Origin: Marinobacter sp. F4216
GTDB lineage: Bacteria; Pseudomonadota; Gammaproteobacteria; Pseudomonadales; Oleiphilaceae
Direction of reading: 5' to 3'
Length of the DNA stretch: 64,000 nt
Assembly: GCF_019931195.1 (NCBI RefSeq)
Contig: NZ_JAIOUO010000002.1
Span: 372,001 to 436,000 of the forward strand
How positions within the stretch are numbered: position 1 is the stretch's first letter; every line of letters starts with the position of its first letter. Below the pieces are notes generated by a model. That model ran no database searches and was not told the origin of the DNA. It worked only from the letters and a program-made list of their open reading frames with translations. Shown in pieces: positions 46,195-55,659 of this stretch. Position numbers and translations under genes: made by a program.

Positions 46195-47272
46195 TGCCAA
46201 CACTGAAGATGCCCAGGCTCACTGCCAGTCCGATCGTGTAGATGCGGGACGAAGACGCTCGCTGCTGTGCAATGAACAGATCGATGGTCCGCTGGGCAAT
46301 GTCTTCCGCCGTTTCGCGAGAGATTTCGTGAGCCTGTTGGATGGCTTCGGACTGAAGGGTCTGCCAGAACTCTGTGTCGATGGTCTGAACGTTGGTGATG
46401 TGATCTTTCAATTCAGCCATGTGTTCGGCAGTGAAACCTGAGTTTTTCTTCAGTTCGTTCTTCAGTTCCTTGAGTTCCAGTCCGACGTTGAGGTTAACCT
46501 CGGCAGCAATGTCATCGCGCAGGTTCTGAGTCCGCTCCTGCAGCATGGCCGACATGGCGTTCATTCGCTCTTCAATTGCCGACTCCTGCCTGTTTCGGGT
46601 TTCATCCAGGACGCGTTTCAGGTGGTCGAACTGCTCATCAAACAGGGAACTGAGCAGTTCGTGCAGGCGGTTGTTGATATGGGTTTTGACGGCCGAGCGG
46701 GAGATCTGCTCAATCAGGTCGCTGGTCAGTGGCACCAGGTTTGAGGATGAGGGGTGCCCGTTGAGAGTCTCAGTCCCGGTCGTCTTCGGAGCCATATCCA
46801 CCGAAGCGTTCACCGGGATATTGAAGGGCTCTTCGTCTGGCTGGTCGGCGGCTTTGGTCGGGTCAACCGCGGGCGGCTCGGGCAGGGTGCCCTCTGTGAC
46901 GTCCCGGCTCAGGTTGTCCAGAACCTGATTCAAGCCCTCATTGTGAGGCGGCTTGGTAAGAATGTTGTAAACACCGAAGTTCAGCGCCTCTTCAGTAAAA
47001 TTGGTCGACTTTTTCGAAGTGCACATGATGATCGGGATATCGGCGGTATTCGGGTTGCTCTTGATCGCCTTGGTGGCTTCCACGCCGTTCATGCCGGGCA
47101 TCAGGTGATCCATAAAAATCACATCCGGCCGGTGGGATTTGCTCAGGTAGTCCAGCGCCTCTTCGGCCGAGCCCGCCATGTTGACTTCCATGTCGCGACT
47201 CTCGAGCAATTTGCTCAGGGCGAACCTTGCCACCTTGGAGTCGTCTACCAGCAGAGCGTTTTTAATCGCCAT
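46166..47272 (-). CDS. Response regulator with C-terminal membrane anchor
   Basis: 368 residues. Residues 1-120 are a CheY-type receiver: [17 protein letters not shown], phospho-acceptor Asp in [22 protein letters not shown], and the Lys in NILTKPP. An acidic linker follows (about 125-180), then a long charged helical/coiled-coil region (about 185-335: [22 protein letters not shown] and following). One hydrophobic segment sits at the very end ([20 protein letters not shown]), with GLFG after it. No DNA-binding or enzymatic output is present. The shape is a tail-anchored scaffold that brings a phosphorylatable receiver to the membrane (inference). Confidence 0.85.
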   Translation of the reverse strand: MAIKNALLVDDSKVARFALSKLLESRDMEVNMAGSAEEALDYLSKSHRPDVIFMDHLMPGMNGVEATKAIKSNPNTADIPIIMCTSKKSTNFTEEALNFGVYNILTKPPHNEGLNQVLDNLSRDVTEGTLPEPPAVDPTKAADQPDEEPFNIPVNASVDMAPKTTGTETLNGHPSSSNLVPLTSDLIEQISRSAVKTHINNRLHELLSSLFDEQFDHLKRVLDETRNRQESAIEERMNAMSAMLQERTQNLRDDIAAEVNLNVGLELKELKNELKKNSGFTAEHMAELKDHITNVQTIDTEFWQTLQSEAIQQAHEISRETAEDIAQRTIDLFIAQQRASSSRIYTIGLAVSLGIFSVGIIWLSGLFG

Positions 47273-47325
47273 GTCACTACCTCAACTGTTTACTGCAAAC
47301 ATAAGTGTTATCGGGCGCCTGGGTT

Positions 47326-48708
47326 TTACCACCCTTCCAGTTTCGGGCACTGTGTTGCCCGATAGCTCTTGTCCCGATAACAGACACCGGGTTCTGACGT
47401 GCGGGCAGTAAAGATCTCGCCTGCCGCCGTGGTGAGGCGAACCTGTCCATAGGGTTCGCCGTGCCGGAAAGTTGCTTCAATAGAGCTGCCGTTCGGGTTG
47501 AGCAGTAACCCTTTGCCGTGGAACTTTCCTTCGATGTACTGGCCTTCGTACTTCTTGCCATCGGAAAACACTTCCGTGCCGGTGCCGTGGAAGCTGCCGT
47601 TGGAGAACTGGCCCTCATAATGGCGGCCATCAGGGTAGGTTAGCGCGCCTTGTCCGTGGAACTCGTCGTCCCTGAACCCGCCCACATAGAGCATGCCCTC
47701 TGCGGTTGTCAGGGAGCCGTGGCCATTTAGCCGGCCGTCTTTCCACATTCCGGTCAGGATATCCCCGCTGGCCATGGTCAGGGTGCCGTTGCCATTGAAT
47801 TCGTTTGCGCTGAACTGGCCGCTGTAGACCGAGTCGTCCGCACTGCGCCAGACACCATCCCCATGTCGCTGACCGTTGTTCCACTGTCCTTCATAACGTG
47901 TGCCATCGGGGTACCAGGCGGTGCCTTCACCCTGGAACTTGCCGTTGATGAAATGGCCTTCATAACGCAGGCCGTCTTTGTCCTGATAGGTCCCATCACC
48001 GGTTTTAACACCGCCAATCCAGGTGCCGCTTCGGTAGTCGACTTTGGTAAATGCCTTGAGTCGGCCAACCAGCGTCATTTCCTTGCCGGCTTCCAGTTTT
48101 ACGGTCTGGTTCCAGTCCTGATAGCCGGGTTTGCTGATCGTTATGTCATACCGTCCAGGACTCATTTCCAGGTCCAGGCGGGTCTGACCGTAATGCTTGC
48201 CGTTAATGGTGACGGCGTCACCAACCACGTTGGATCGGAGGGTGAGCGTACCTGTGGTTGGTCGCTTCGGTTCGGGCTTCGGCGCTTGCTTCTTGATGGG
48301 GTCCGGGGTGATATCGTTTCTGGTTTGCACCACTCCAGCCGGTTCGGCGTAGTCTAGCAAGACGGGGTCTTCCTCTATCGGGGCAAGCTCAAAGGATTCT
48401 GGTTCTGGCTGGGAAGAGGCAGAAGCTGGCGCAGCGGCCCTGAGGGCTTCAGGTTCGGGTGATGTTGGGGGTGCCGCTGAAACCTGATTCTGGGCTGGCT
48501 GGGAAATTGCCGGCGCTTCGGAAAAGACGGGCGACTCTCCCGGCGCGAAGGCGGGTTCCTTGGTGGCGGACTCAATGGTTTGGTCAACGCTGGGAGTATG
48601 ATCTGCGACTGTCTGTTCGGCATCGTCTCGCACGGCGGCAAATCCCGCGGTGACCAGTAGCATAAGAGCCAGAGCATTTGCGAACAGAAGTGGCCTAACA
48701 TCGACCAT
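47326..48708 (-). CDS. PEGA/MORN-repeat envelope protein
   Basis: 460 residues. An N-terminal hydrophobic segment (PLLFANALALMLLVTAGFAA) is followed by a Pro/Ala/Glu-rich linker to about 155 and a PEGA domain (about 158-215: TLTLRSNVVGDAVTINGKHY, GRYDITISKPGYQDW). About eight MORN repeats run from 230 to 420, each of the form YEGxFxNGxxxGxGxxxxxDG. MORN repeats elsewhere bind lipid or act as scaffolds. It lies upstream of the tail-anchored regulator on the same strand, 53 bases apart, so the two may work together. Confidence 0.88.
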   Translation of the reverse strand: MVDVRPLLFANALALMLLVTAGFAAVRDDAEQTVADHTPSVDQTIESATKEPAFAPGESPVFSEAPAISQPAQNQVSAAPPTSPEPEALRAAAPASASSQPEPESFELAPIEEDPVLLDYAEPAGVVQTRNDITPDPIKKQAPKPEPKRPTTGTLTLRSNVVGDAVTINGKHYGQTRLDLEMSPGRYDITISKPGYQDWNQTVKLEAGKEMTLVGRLKAFTKVDYRSGTWIGGVKTGDGTYQDKDGLRYEGHFINGKFQGEGTAWYPDGTRYEGQWNNGQRHGDGVWRSADDSVYSGQFSANEFNGNGTLTMASGDILTGMWKDGRLNGHGSLTTAEGMLYVGGFRDDEFHGQGALTYPDGRHYEGQFSNGSFHGTGTEVFSDGKKYEGQYIEGKFHGKGLLLNPNGSSIEATFRHGEPYGQVRLTTAAGEIFTARTSEPGVCYRDKSYRATQCPKLEGW

Positions 48709-48821
48709 GATTCAATCCCTTTGTCCTTGTTCTTGGGTTCCTGTCTAGCTCCTCATATTAACCAGTGGGTCGGGGTGTTTGTAACAGAAAGTGTCTGCAG
48801 TTAATCAGAATGCTCGTTGAT

Positions 48822-49283
48822 TCACACTTTGTCCGGAAGTTGGTCATGATTGAGTTGTTCCCATGACCGCATGTAGACATCCGCCTCGTATTCGTAGGGC
48901 GAACGGAACGGTGTCAGGACGAAATCGAACACCAGAAAAATAAAACCAATGGATGCCCACGCAATGGCCAGGGTGCTCATGGTAGTGGCCTGGACTTCCG
49001 GGTTTGAGTCCACAAAGTCCTGCAGCATGGGAATCAGGTCAGAGGCCATCACCACCGGGTTAAAACTGGCCAGAACCAGGGGAATCCAGAAGGCTATGAA
49101 AATCGGGAAGAAGCCGAATGACCACAGGAGGCGCCGGAACAGGTAGATGGCAACTTCCTTCCAGAAGCGCTGTCTGATCTCTGGCACCTTGCGAATACGT
49201 TCCAGGTATTTTCTGCGCTCGGCCCAATAGGCGGCGACTTCCGGGGCGTCTACTTGTTTTACGGGTGGTGTATATATGCTCAT
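48822..49283 (-). CDS. Small inner-membrane protein of unknown function
   Basis: 153 residues starting MSIYTPPVKQVDAPEVAAYW. A basic amphipathic segment (RRKYLERIRKVPEIRQRFW) precedes two long membrane helices (about 60-82 and 110-130). The C-terminus is acidic/aromatic (SPYEYEADVYMRSWEQL). I do not recognise a family. I chose the ATG at 49283; the frame stays open upstream to 49409 but would overlap the divergent protease gene. It is divergent from that gene with about 106 bases between. Confidence 0.7.
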   Translation of the reverse strand: MSIYTPPVKQVDAPEVAAYWAERRKYLERIRKVPEIRQRFWKEVAIYLFRRLLWSFGFFPIFIAFWIPLVLASFNPVVMASDLIPMLQDFVDSNPEVQATTMSTLAIAWASIGFIFLVFDFVLTPFRSPYEYEADVYMRSWEQLNHDQLPDKV

Positions 49284-49389
49284 GGACGACTGCACTACCT
49301 TGTGGCTTCTGGACAATGCACGATATTGGATACTACGTGTTACCCTACTTACCCTACAATTCTCATTTGTTAACGACAGGATAGTGTGA

Positions 49390-52314
49390 ATGGCTGCAGT
49401 GATCGACAACGCAACCCATCCGGCCTTTGAAAAACTTCGCAGTCACCGGATCGACACCCTCAATCTGGACGTTGAGGAGTATCGACACAAGAAAACGGGA
49501 GCGAGGCACCTGCACCTGGCGGCCGACAATGACGAAAACGTCTTTTTTGTCGCGCTGCGCACTTTCCCAATGGACTCCACCGGTGTTGCCCACATTCTGG
49601 AGCATACGGCCCTTTGCGGCAGTGAACGCTTTCCGGTACGCGATCCGTTCTTCATGATGATCCGTCGTTCCCTTAACACGTTTATGAACGCGTTCACCAG
49701 CAGCGACTGGACCGCCTATCCGTTCGCCAGCATGAACCGGAAGGATTTTGACAATCTGTTGTCGGTGTACCTGGATTCTGTATTCTTCTCAAAGCTGGAT
49801 CCGCTCGATTTCGCTCAGGAAGGCCATCGTCTGGAGTTTGAAACGCCGGACAAGCCGGAGTCGGATCTGGTCTATCGGGGCGTTGTGTACAACGAGATGA
49901 AGGGGGCCATGAGCTCGCCGACATCGCAGCTATGGCAGCGCTTGAGCAGCCACCTGTTCCAGACCACCACCTACCACTACAACAGTGGTGGCGAGCCGGA
50001 TCACATCGTTGATCTGAGCTACGACGAGTTGATGGCCTTCTATCGCCGCCATTACCACCCCAGCAACGCGATTTTTGCCACCTACGGCAACATTCCGGCT
50101 CACGAACATCATGAGCGCTTCGAAGAACTGGCCCTGAAGCGTTTTGATCACCTGGATATCGACCTGCCGGTACACGATGAGAAACGCATCTTCTCACCAG
50201 TACGCGTGGAAGAAGCCTACGCCGTTAACGAGGGTGAAGGTTCCGAACGCAAAACTCACATTGTGATGGGCTGGTTGCTGGGTCACAGCTTTGATCTTCA
50301 GGAAAATCTGGAAGCTCAGTTGCTATCTGCCATTCTGCTGGAGAACAGCGCCTCACCCCTGATGCACGCGCTGGAAACCACCGATTTGGGCCACGCGCCG
50401 TCGCCCATGTGTGGCCTGGAAGATTCCAACCGGGAAATGACCTTCGTGTGCGGTATCGAAGGCAGTGAACCGGAAAAGCAGCGGGAGCTGGAAGCCCTGA
50501 TTGAAACCACGCTCAGGAAAGTGGCCGAAGAGGGCGTCAGCGAGGAGCGTCTGGAGGCGATTCTCCATCAGCTGGAGTTGCATCAGCGTGAAATTGCGGG
50601 GGACCACTTCCCGTATGGGCTTCAGCTGATTATGAGTGCAATTTCACCCATGGTGCACGGCGGCGACCCGGTGGAACTGCTGGATCTGGAACCGGTGCTG
50701 GCCACGCTGCGGGAAAAGATTCGTGATCCCAATTTCGTGCCCGACCTGATTCGCCGCAACCTGCTGGATAACCCCCACCGGGTGACCCTGACCCTGCGTC
50801 CGGATGAACATCTGGAAACCCGTCGGCAGGAAGCCATTCGTGAGGCCCTGGCGAAACAGAAAGCCAGCCTCACTGACGAGGAAGTTCAGCTCATCGTTGA
50901 GCGGGCTGCGGCACTGGAAGAGCGTCAGATGCGCAAGGATGACGATTCCATCCTGCCCAAAGTGGACCTGTCCGATGTTCCCCTGCAGATGCCCGAGCCG
51001 GAATGCCGGTTCGATGGAGATCTCTCTGCCTCGATTTATGCCCGTGGCACCAACGGCCTGATCTACGAACAAATCGTGGTACCGGTGCCAGAGCTGACCG
51101 AAGAAGAATTGCTGCTGTTGCCGTACTACACCGCGCTGATTTCCGAAGTCGGTTGTGGTGACCTGGATTACCTGCAGATGCAGGATCGAATTTCAGCGGA
51201 GTCTGGCGGCATTGGTGCCTCGTTCAGCGTCAAGGGGCGCATTGACGATGTGCAGGATGTGTCCGGTTACATCGTCTTTAACGGTAAGGCTCTGGCCCGT
51301 AACCGCAGCGCACTGACGCGTTTGTTGAGTGATGTGTTTAACGGTGCTCGCTTTGACGAGCAGGAGCGGATCCGGGAAATCATTGCCCAGATTCGCGCAC
51401 GCCGCGAGCAAGCTGTTACTGGCAGTGGCCACGCACTGGCTATGGGGGCGGCTTCCCAGGGGATGAGCGTGGGTGGATGGCTGTCGTTCCGTCTGGGCGG
51501 GCTGGCCGGTATTCGCGGTACCAAGGAGCTGGACAGTTCTCTGAAGGCCCCTGAAGCGCTGACAGCCCTGTGTGAGAAACTCGCAGGCTTGCATGGAAAG
51601 ATTCGTGCACAGGCGCGTCAATTCCTGGTGATCGGCGAAGACGAGCAGCTTCCGGCCATGGTGGACGACCTGAAGTCCTGCTGGAAGGATGCGGAGAGTG
51701 GTGCTTCTTCCAACTGGACAATGGAGCCTGTGGACTACAAAGCTCGCGAAGCCTGGCTCACCTCAACCCAGGTGAACTTCTGCGCCAAAGCCTACAAAAC
51801 CGTGCCGGTTGATCACCCGGATGCGGCCGCCCTGACCGTTCTGGGTGGCTTCCTGCGCAATGGTTACCTGCATCGTGTCATCCGAGAAAAAGGCGGTGCC
51901 TACGGCGGTGGTGCCGGGCAGGACAGCGTGAACGGCTCGTTCCGATTCTTCTCCTATCGGGATCCTCGTCTGGCGGAAACGCTGGATGACTTTGACAAGG
52001 CGCTGGAATGGTTGCACACCGAAGAGCATGGTCATCAGGAGCTGGAGGAGTCCATCCTTGGTGTGATCGGTCAGCTGGACAAGCCTCGGTCACCGGCTGG
52101 TGCCGCACGCCATGCCTTCCACAACAAGTTGTTTGGGCGCAGCCCCGAACAGCGTGCCCGGTTCCGCGAACGGGTATTGGCGACCACCCTGGAAGACCTC
52201 AAGCGCGTGGCCAGCACCTGGCTGGTGCCAGAGAAGGCCAGCATTGCCGTGGTGACCAGTCCGGATAACCGCAAGGTTGTCGAAGAGCTTGGCCTTGCCA
52301 TCGAGGAAATGTAA
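49390..52314 (+). CDS. M16C-family metallopeptidase (presequence protease, PreP-like)
   Basis: 974 residues, the size of PreP. The inverted zinc motif HILEH (His68, Glu71, His72) is followed by TALCGSERFPVRDPFFMM and FMNAFTSSDWTAYPFAS, all PreP signatures. The distal ligand region is YRGVVYNEMKGAMSS. The second half carries the inactive M16 domains, and IREKGGAYGGGAG is the Arg/Tyr substrate-binding motif. Cytoplasmic, no signal peptide. It probably degrades free peptides. An efficient terminator follows. Confidence 0.95.
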   Translation: MAAVIDNATHPAFEKLRSHRIDTLNLDVEEYRHKKTGARHLHLAADNDENVFFVALRTFPMDSTGVAHILEHTALCGSERFPVRDPFFMMIRRSLNTFMNAFTSSDWTAYPFASMNRKDFDNLLSVYLDSVFFSKLDPLDFAQEGHRLEFETPDKPESDLVYRGVVYNEMKGAMSSPTSQLWQRLSSHLFQTTTYHYNSGGEPDHIVDLSYDELMAFYRRHYHPSNAIFATYGNIPAHEHHERFEELALKRFDHLDIDLPVHDEKRIFSPVRVEEAYAVNEGEGSERKTHIVMGWLLGHSFDLQENLEAQLLSAILLENSASPLMHALETTDLGHAPSPMCGLEDSNREMTFVCGIEGSEPEKQRELEALIETTLRKVAEEGVSEERLEAILHQLELHQREIAGDHFPYGLQLIMSAISPMVHGGDPVELLDLEPVLATLREKIRDPNFVPDLIRRNLLDNPHRVTLTLRPDEHLETRRQEAIREALAKQKASLTDEEVQLIVERAAALEERQMRKDDDSILPKVDLSDVPLQMPEPECRFDGDLSASIYARGTNGLIYEQIVVPVPELTEEELLLLPYYTALISEVGCGDLDYLQMQDRISAESGGIGASFSVKGRIDDVQDVSGYIVFNGKALARNRSALTRLLSDVFNGARFDEQERIREIIAQIRARREQAVTGSGHALAMGAASQGMSVGGWLSFRLGGLAGIRGTKELDSSLKAPEALTALCEKLAGLHGKIRAQARQFLVIGEDEQLPAMVDDLKSCWKDAESGASSNWTMEPVDYKAREAWLTSTQVNFCAKAYKTVPVDHPDAAALTVLGGFLRNGYLHRVIREKGGAYGGGAGQDSVNGSFRFFSYRDPRLAETLDDFDKALEWLHTEEHGHQELEESILGVIGQLDKPRSPAGAARHAFHNKLFGRSPEQRARFRERVLATTLEDLKRVASTWLVPEKASIAVVTSPDNRKVVEELGLAIEEM

Positions 52315-52329
52315 CGCCTGGAGCTAATG

Positions 52330-52356
52330 AAAAGGGGGCGCTAATGCGCCCCTTTT
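52330..52356 (+). terminator. Rho-independent terminator, probably bidirectional
   Basis: AAAAGGGG(G)CGC-TAAT-GCGCCCCTTTT lies between the convergent protease gene and ABC operon. A runs on one side and T runs on the other allow termination in both directions. Confidence 0.88.
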
Positions 52357-52420
52357 CTTGATGGTGATAGTGTTCGGGTGTCTTTGTCCCGGGTAACCAT
52401 CGTCTCCATTGCTTTCCCAA

Positions 52421-53143
52421 TCAGCGCACCTTTGAAAGGAACTTTTGCGTCAGCGGATTTTGCGGTTCCGTAATGACCTGTTTGGCCTCGCCAATCTCCG
52501 CGATTACCCCCTGGTGGAAGTAAGCCACACGATCTGAGACATCCCGTGCAAAGCCCATTTCATGGGTTACGCAGATCATGGTCATGCCTTCGTCTGCCAA
52601 CAGACGCAGGGTATCCAGAACTTCGCCCACCAACTCCGGGTCCAGGGCGGAGGTCACTTCGTCGAGGAGCATAAAGTCGGGCTTCATGGCCAGAGCGCGA
52701 GCAATGGCCAGGCGCTGCTGCTGGCCACCAGACATCCGGGTCGGGTAGACATCGAACTTGTCCCCCAAGCCTACATGCTCGAGCTCTTTCTTGGCGATTT
52801 CAATCGCCTCTTCCTTGCTCATTTTCTTGACAATCCTGGGGGCAAGGGCGGCGTTTTCCAGTACCGTCATGTGCGGGAAGGCATTGAAATGCTGAAAGAC
52901 CATGCCCAGCTTCTGGCGGAGTTTGTCTTTGTTGGTGTCTTTGCTGTGAACATCGACATCATCCACCAGGATCTTGCCCGAGTTGATCGTCTCGATCGCG
53001 TTGATGCAGTAGAGCAGGGTCGACTTGCCGCTGCCCGATCCCCCGATCACACTGAGGACCTCGCCGTTGGGCACATCCAGACTGACGCCTTTCAGTACCT
53101 CAAGGTCACCAAAGGATTTATGGACATTCTGGACGCTAATCAT
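52421..53143 (-). CDS. Polar amino-acid ABC transporter ATP-binding protein
   Basis: 240 residues: Walker A GGSGSGKST, Q-loop VFQHFNAFPHMTV, ABC signature RMSGGQQQRLAIARAL, Walker B FMLLDEVTSALDPE and the H-loop VTHEMGFA. It belongs to the GlnQ/HisP type. The true start is the ATG at 53143 (MISVQNVHKSFG), which overlaps the permease stop (ATGA). The open frame upstream lies inside the permease gene. Last gene of the importer operon. Confidence 0.95.
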   Translation of the reverse strand: MISVQNVHKSFGDLEVLKGVSLDVPNGEVLSVIGGSGSGKSTLLYCINAIETINSGKILVDDVDVHSKDTNKDKLRQKLGMVFQHFNAFPHMTVLENAALAPRIVKKMSKEEAIEIAKKELEHVGLGDKFDVYPTRMSGGQQQRLAIARALAMKPDFMLLDEVTSALDPELVGEVLDTLRLLADEGMTMICVTHEMGFARDVSDRVAYFHQGVIAEIGEAKQVITEPQNPLTQKFLSKVR

Positions 53144-53793
53144 ATTGCCATTTTCCTTTCGAGATACCGCCCGTAATGCGAGAGCGGGTATGAAATTATG
53201 AAGTAGAAGAGACCGACGCCGATCAGGATCTCGAGCGGTTGCTGGGTCCGTGAAATCAGCTGTTCCGATGTTCGCAGCAATTCCATGTAGCCGATCACTG
53301 AGACCAGGGCTGAGTCCTTGATCACGCTCAGCGCCACGCCCATCCAGGACGGCAGCACCGCGCGCAGGCCGATGGGAAACCGGATGTGGTAGATGGTTTG
53401 CCAATAGGTCATGCCCAGCGAGCGGGCCGCGGTTTGCATCGATTTGCTGACGCTTTCGAAGCCGCCGCGGAACACTTCACTCATGAACGCCATGGTATAC
53501 AGCGAAAGCACGATGGAGCCCGCGACAAACGGATTCATGGGGTGTCCGATGGCACCGACAAACGTAGAGAACAGAATCAGCTGGATGATCAGGGGCACGC
53601 TTCTGAGGATGTCCAGCACGCTGCCAAACAGGAAGTTGACCGTCTTGTTGCTTTCCGCCCGCGCGAAGCCGACGATCATGCCCAGCAAGGTGCCGGCTAC
53701 GATAGCAACCACAGAAATCGTTATCGTGTTCCAGACGCCGGTCAGGATATAACCGGTATCGTCCCAGGACAGGGGTGTAAACAGGGAGTTCAT
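53140..53793 (-). CDS. Amino-acid ABC transporter permease (second subunit)
   Basis: 217 residues with about five membrane helices of the HisMQ type. The N-terminus LTGVWNTITISVVAIVAGTLLGM begins the first helix. The EAA-like loop is SLGMTYWQTIYHIRFPIGLRAVLPSW, where the ATPase docks. It ends RYLERKMAI. The start overlaps the preceding permease stop, and the stop overlaps the ATPase start, so the three are coupled. Confidence 0.94.
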   Translation of the reverse strand: MNSLFTPLSWDDTGYILTGVWNTITISVVAIVAGTLLGMIVGFARAESNKTVNFLFGSVLDILRSVPLIIQLILFSTFVGAIGHPMNPFVAGSIVLSLYTMAFMSEVFRGGFESVSKSMQTAARSLGMTYWQTIYHIRFPIGLRAVLPSWMGVALSVIKDSALVSVIGYMELLRTSEQLISRTQQPLEILIGVGLFYFIISYPLSHYGRYLERKMAI

Positions 53794-54458
53794 CAGATTT
53801 CCCCCTTGAACAGTCTGCGGGAGAGCAGCGATGCACCGAACAACACCAGTTTGGTGATGATGAAGTACATCACGGCTGCCACAATAAAGAATTCAAGTGT
53901 TCGGAACGACAGGGATTGAAGCCGCTGGGTCGTACCGGACAGCTCGCTCATTCCCACCAGAATCCCCAGCGAACTCATCAGGATGGACCACACAAACTGG
54001 TTCGTCATCGGATGATAGATGCGTCTGAGCATCTGCGGGAGGATGATGTATCGATAGGTTTGAATACTGGTCATGCCCAGAGACTTGGAGGCACTGTACT
54101 GGGTGCTGGGAATGGACTGGAAACCTCCCCGGAAGGTCTCTGTCAGGTAGCCCGCATTGATAAAGACCAGGGCGCTCAGAACGGCAACGTAGGGGCTCAG
54201 GTGAATGCCGAAAGCTCCCAGTCCGAAATACGCCATGTAAATCTGAAACAGTGCCGGAGTGTTCCGTGCGATCTCGACCCAAACGGTCGCCACATAGCAA
54301 AAGGGCTTGCTGTTATTCATTTTGGCGATCGCAAGTAAAATGGCGATCACAATACCCAGTAGCATGGCGAGCACAGAGACGTGCAGGGTGACGAAAGCGC
54401 CGCTCAGTAACTCAGGCATCTTCTGGAACACAATGTTCCAGTGAAATTCGTATTCCAT
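53793..54458 (-). CDS. Amino-acid ABC transporter permease (first subunit)
   Basis: 221 residues, HisMQ-type. The N-terminal periplasmic lead EYEFHWNIVFQKMPELLSGAF is typical of GltJ-like subunits. Then follow helices with LLAIAKMNNSKPFCYVATVWVE and NTPALFQIYMAYFGLGAFG. The EAA loop is SKSLGMTSIQTYRYIILPQML. It forms a heterodimer with the next gene product. Confidence 0.94.
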   Translation of the reverse strand: MEYEFHWNIVFQKMPELLSGAFVTLHVSVLAMLLGIVIAILLAIAKMNNSKPFCYVATVWVEIARNTPALFQIYMAYFGLGAFGIHLSPYVAVLSALVFINAGYLTETFRGGFQSIPSTQYSASKSLGMTSIQTYRYIILPQMLRRIYHPMTNQFVWSILMSSLGILVGMSELSGTTQRLQSLSFRTLEFFIVAAVMYFIITKLVLFGASLLSRRLFKGEI

Positions 54459-54488
54459 ACCTTGGCCACTTCGAGTGATTTGAGAGGG

Positions 54489-54520
54489 CTGGCCAGCAAC
54501 CCGTTCAGGCTGCTGGCCAG
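54489..54520 (-). terminator. Intercistronic hairpin after the binding-protein gene
   Basis: CTGGCCAGCA and TGCTGGCCAG form a perfect 10-bp stem with a 12-base loop between the substrate-binding protein and permease genes. No T tract on the minus strand, so it probably protects the upstream mRNA or lowers read-through, giving more binding protein than membrane parts. Confidence 0.6.
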
Positions 54521-54553
54521 TGGTTTAAGCAGTCACACAAGAGGGTGTGTGCC

Positions 54554-55372
54554 TTACTTGTTATCCCTCAGGGACTTGATCAGATCGGCAGGTGCATCAG
54601 ACCCGAAGTACTTGTTGTACGCCTCGTTCATGTTGCCGTCGCGGATCTGGCGAATCAGGAACAGGTTGAGGTAGTTGATCCACGCCACTTCGCTGCGCTT
54701 GGCAATGATGCCGACCACGTCGTCGTAGTTGGGTACGTAGGGGCCCGCCTCGAAATCTGCGAATTCCTCGCTCTGCAGCTTGGTCGCGATGTTGGTGTTG
54801 GTGGAGATGATCGCATCGACCTTGCCCTGGTAGAGGCCAAGGAACGCATCGTTTTCAGACTTGAAAGACGTGTAGTTGTCTTTGCCCCAGCCATTCTCTT
54901 CTGCGTAGGCCAGGTATTCAGTCTCGTAAGTCGTGCCGAGTGCCGCACCGACCTTGAGGTCTTTCAGGTCATCAAACGATTCAATGTTCTTATCCTCGTT
55001 GGCGATCACCTGGAATTTGAAAACGAAGTACGGGTAGGTGAAGCCTACGGACTTTGCGCGTTCCAGCGTGTCAGAGGTGGAACCGATAACCACGTCGGTT
55101 TTTCCAGACACCAGGGAAGGAATACGATCACCCCAGGTCAGGTTCAGAACGTTCACGTCGACGCCCAGCGCCTCGCCCAGATCGTTGCAGTAATCAACAT
55201 CAAAACCCGCAGGTTCGTTGTTTTCGTCAAGGTAGCCCATGGGAGGAAAGTCGAGAACCACACCGCAATTCAGGGTGCCTCGCTTGATCACATCGTCCAG
55301 CTGATCGGCGGTCGCATTCATGGAAGTGAGCGTGGCGCACGCAAGCGCGATCGCCGTTAGTTTCTTCATCAT
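54554..55372 (-). CDS. Amino-acid ABC transporter periplasmic substrate-binding protein
   Basis: 272 residues, SBP family 3. The signal peptide MKKLTAIALACATLTSMNATA is followed by LDDVIKRGTLNCGVVLDFPPMGYLDENNE, which starts lobe 1 with the family signature GFDVDYCNDLGEAL (acidic G-F-D-V-D). TSDTLERAKSVGFTYPY and VGAALGTTYE belong to the amino-acid pocket. The ligand cannot be fixed; polar or acidic amino acids are usual. GAAGGGA precedes the ATG. First gene of the importer operon. Confidence 0.94.
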   Translation of the reverse strand: MMKKLTAIALACATLTSMNATADQLDDVIKRGTLNCGVVLDFPPMGYLDENNEPAGFDVDYCNDLGEALGVDVNVLNLTWGDRIPSLVSGKTDVVIGSTSDTLERAKSVGFTYPYFVFKFQVIANEDKNIESFDDLKDLKVGAALGTTYETEYLAYAEENGWGKDNYTSFKSENDAFLGLYQGKVDAIISTNTNIATKLQSEEFADFEAGPYVPNYDDVVGIIAKRSEVAWINYLNLFLIRQIRDGNMNEAYNKYFGSDAPADLIKSLRDNK

Positions 55373-55659
55373 AATTCCCTTCTCCGGTTCTTTTTCTTTC
55401 GTGAGTCGGACATTGCATTATTCTTATGCATTCACAATGTACATATTCAGTCTACATCATAGTTTTTGGTGATTAACACCCTTGATCCGGTACTGGACCC
55501 TTAATTTATTTAGGGTTTTCTGGATGGTCCCGGGTCAGACTGCTCAAATCGGCAGATCGTCTTCTGAACTGAGCGGCTTTCAGGAAATCTGGATGGTGAG
55601 GTTGGTTATAGCTCAGCCTCAAAAAGGGAGTGGTCCTTTCTTTGAGGCTGATCCGGGGA

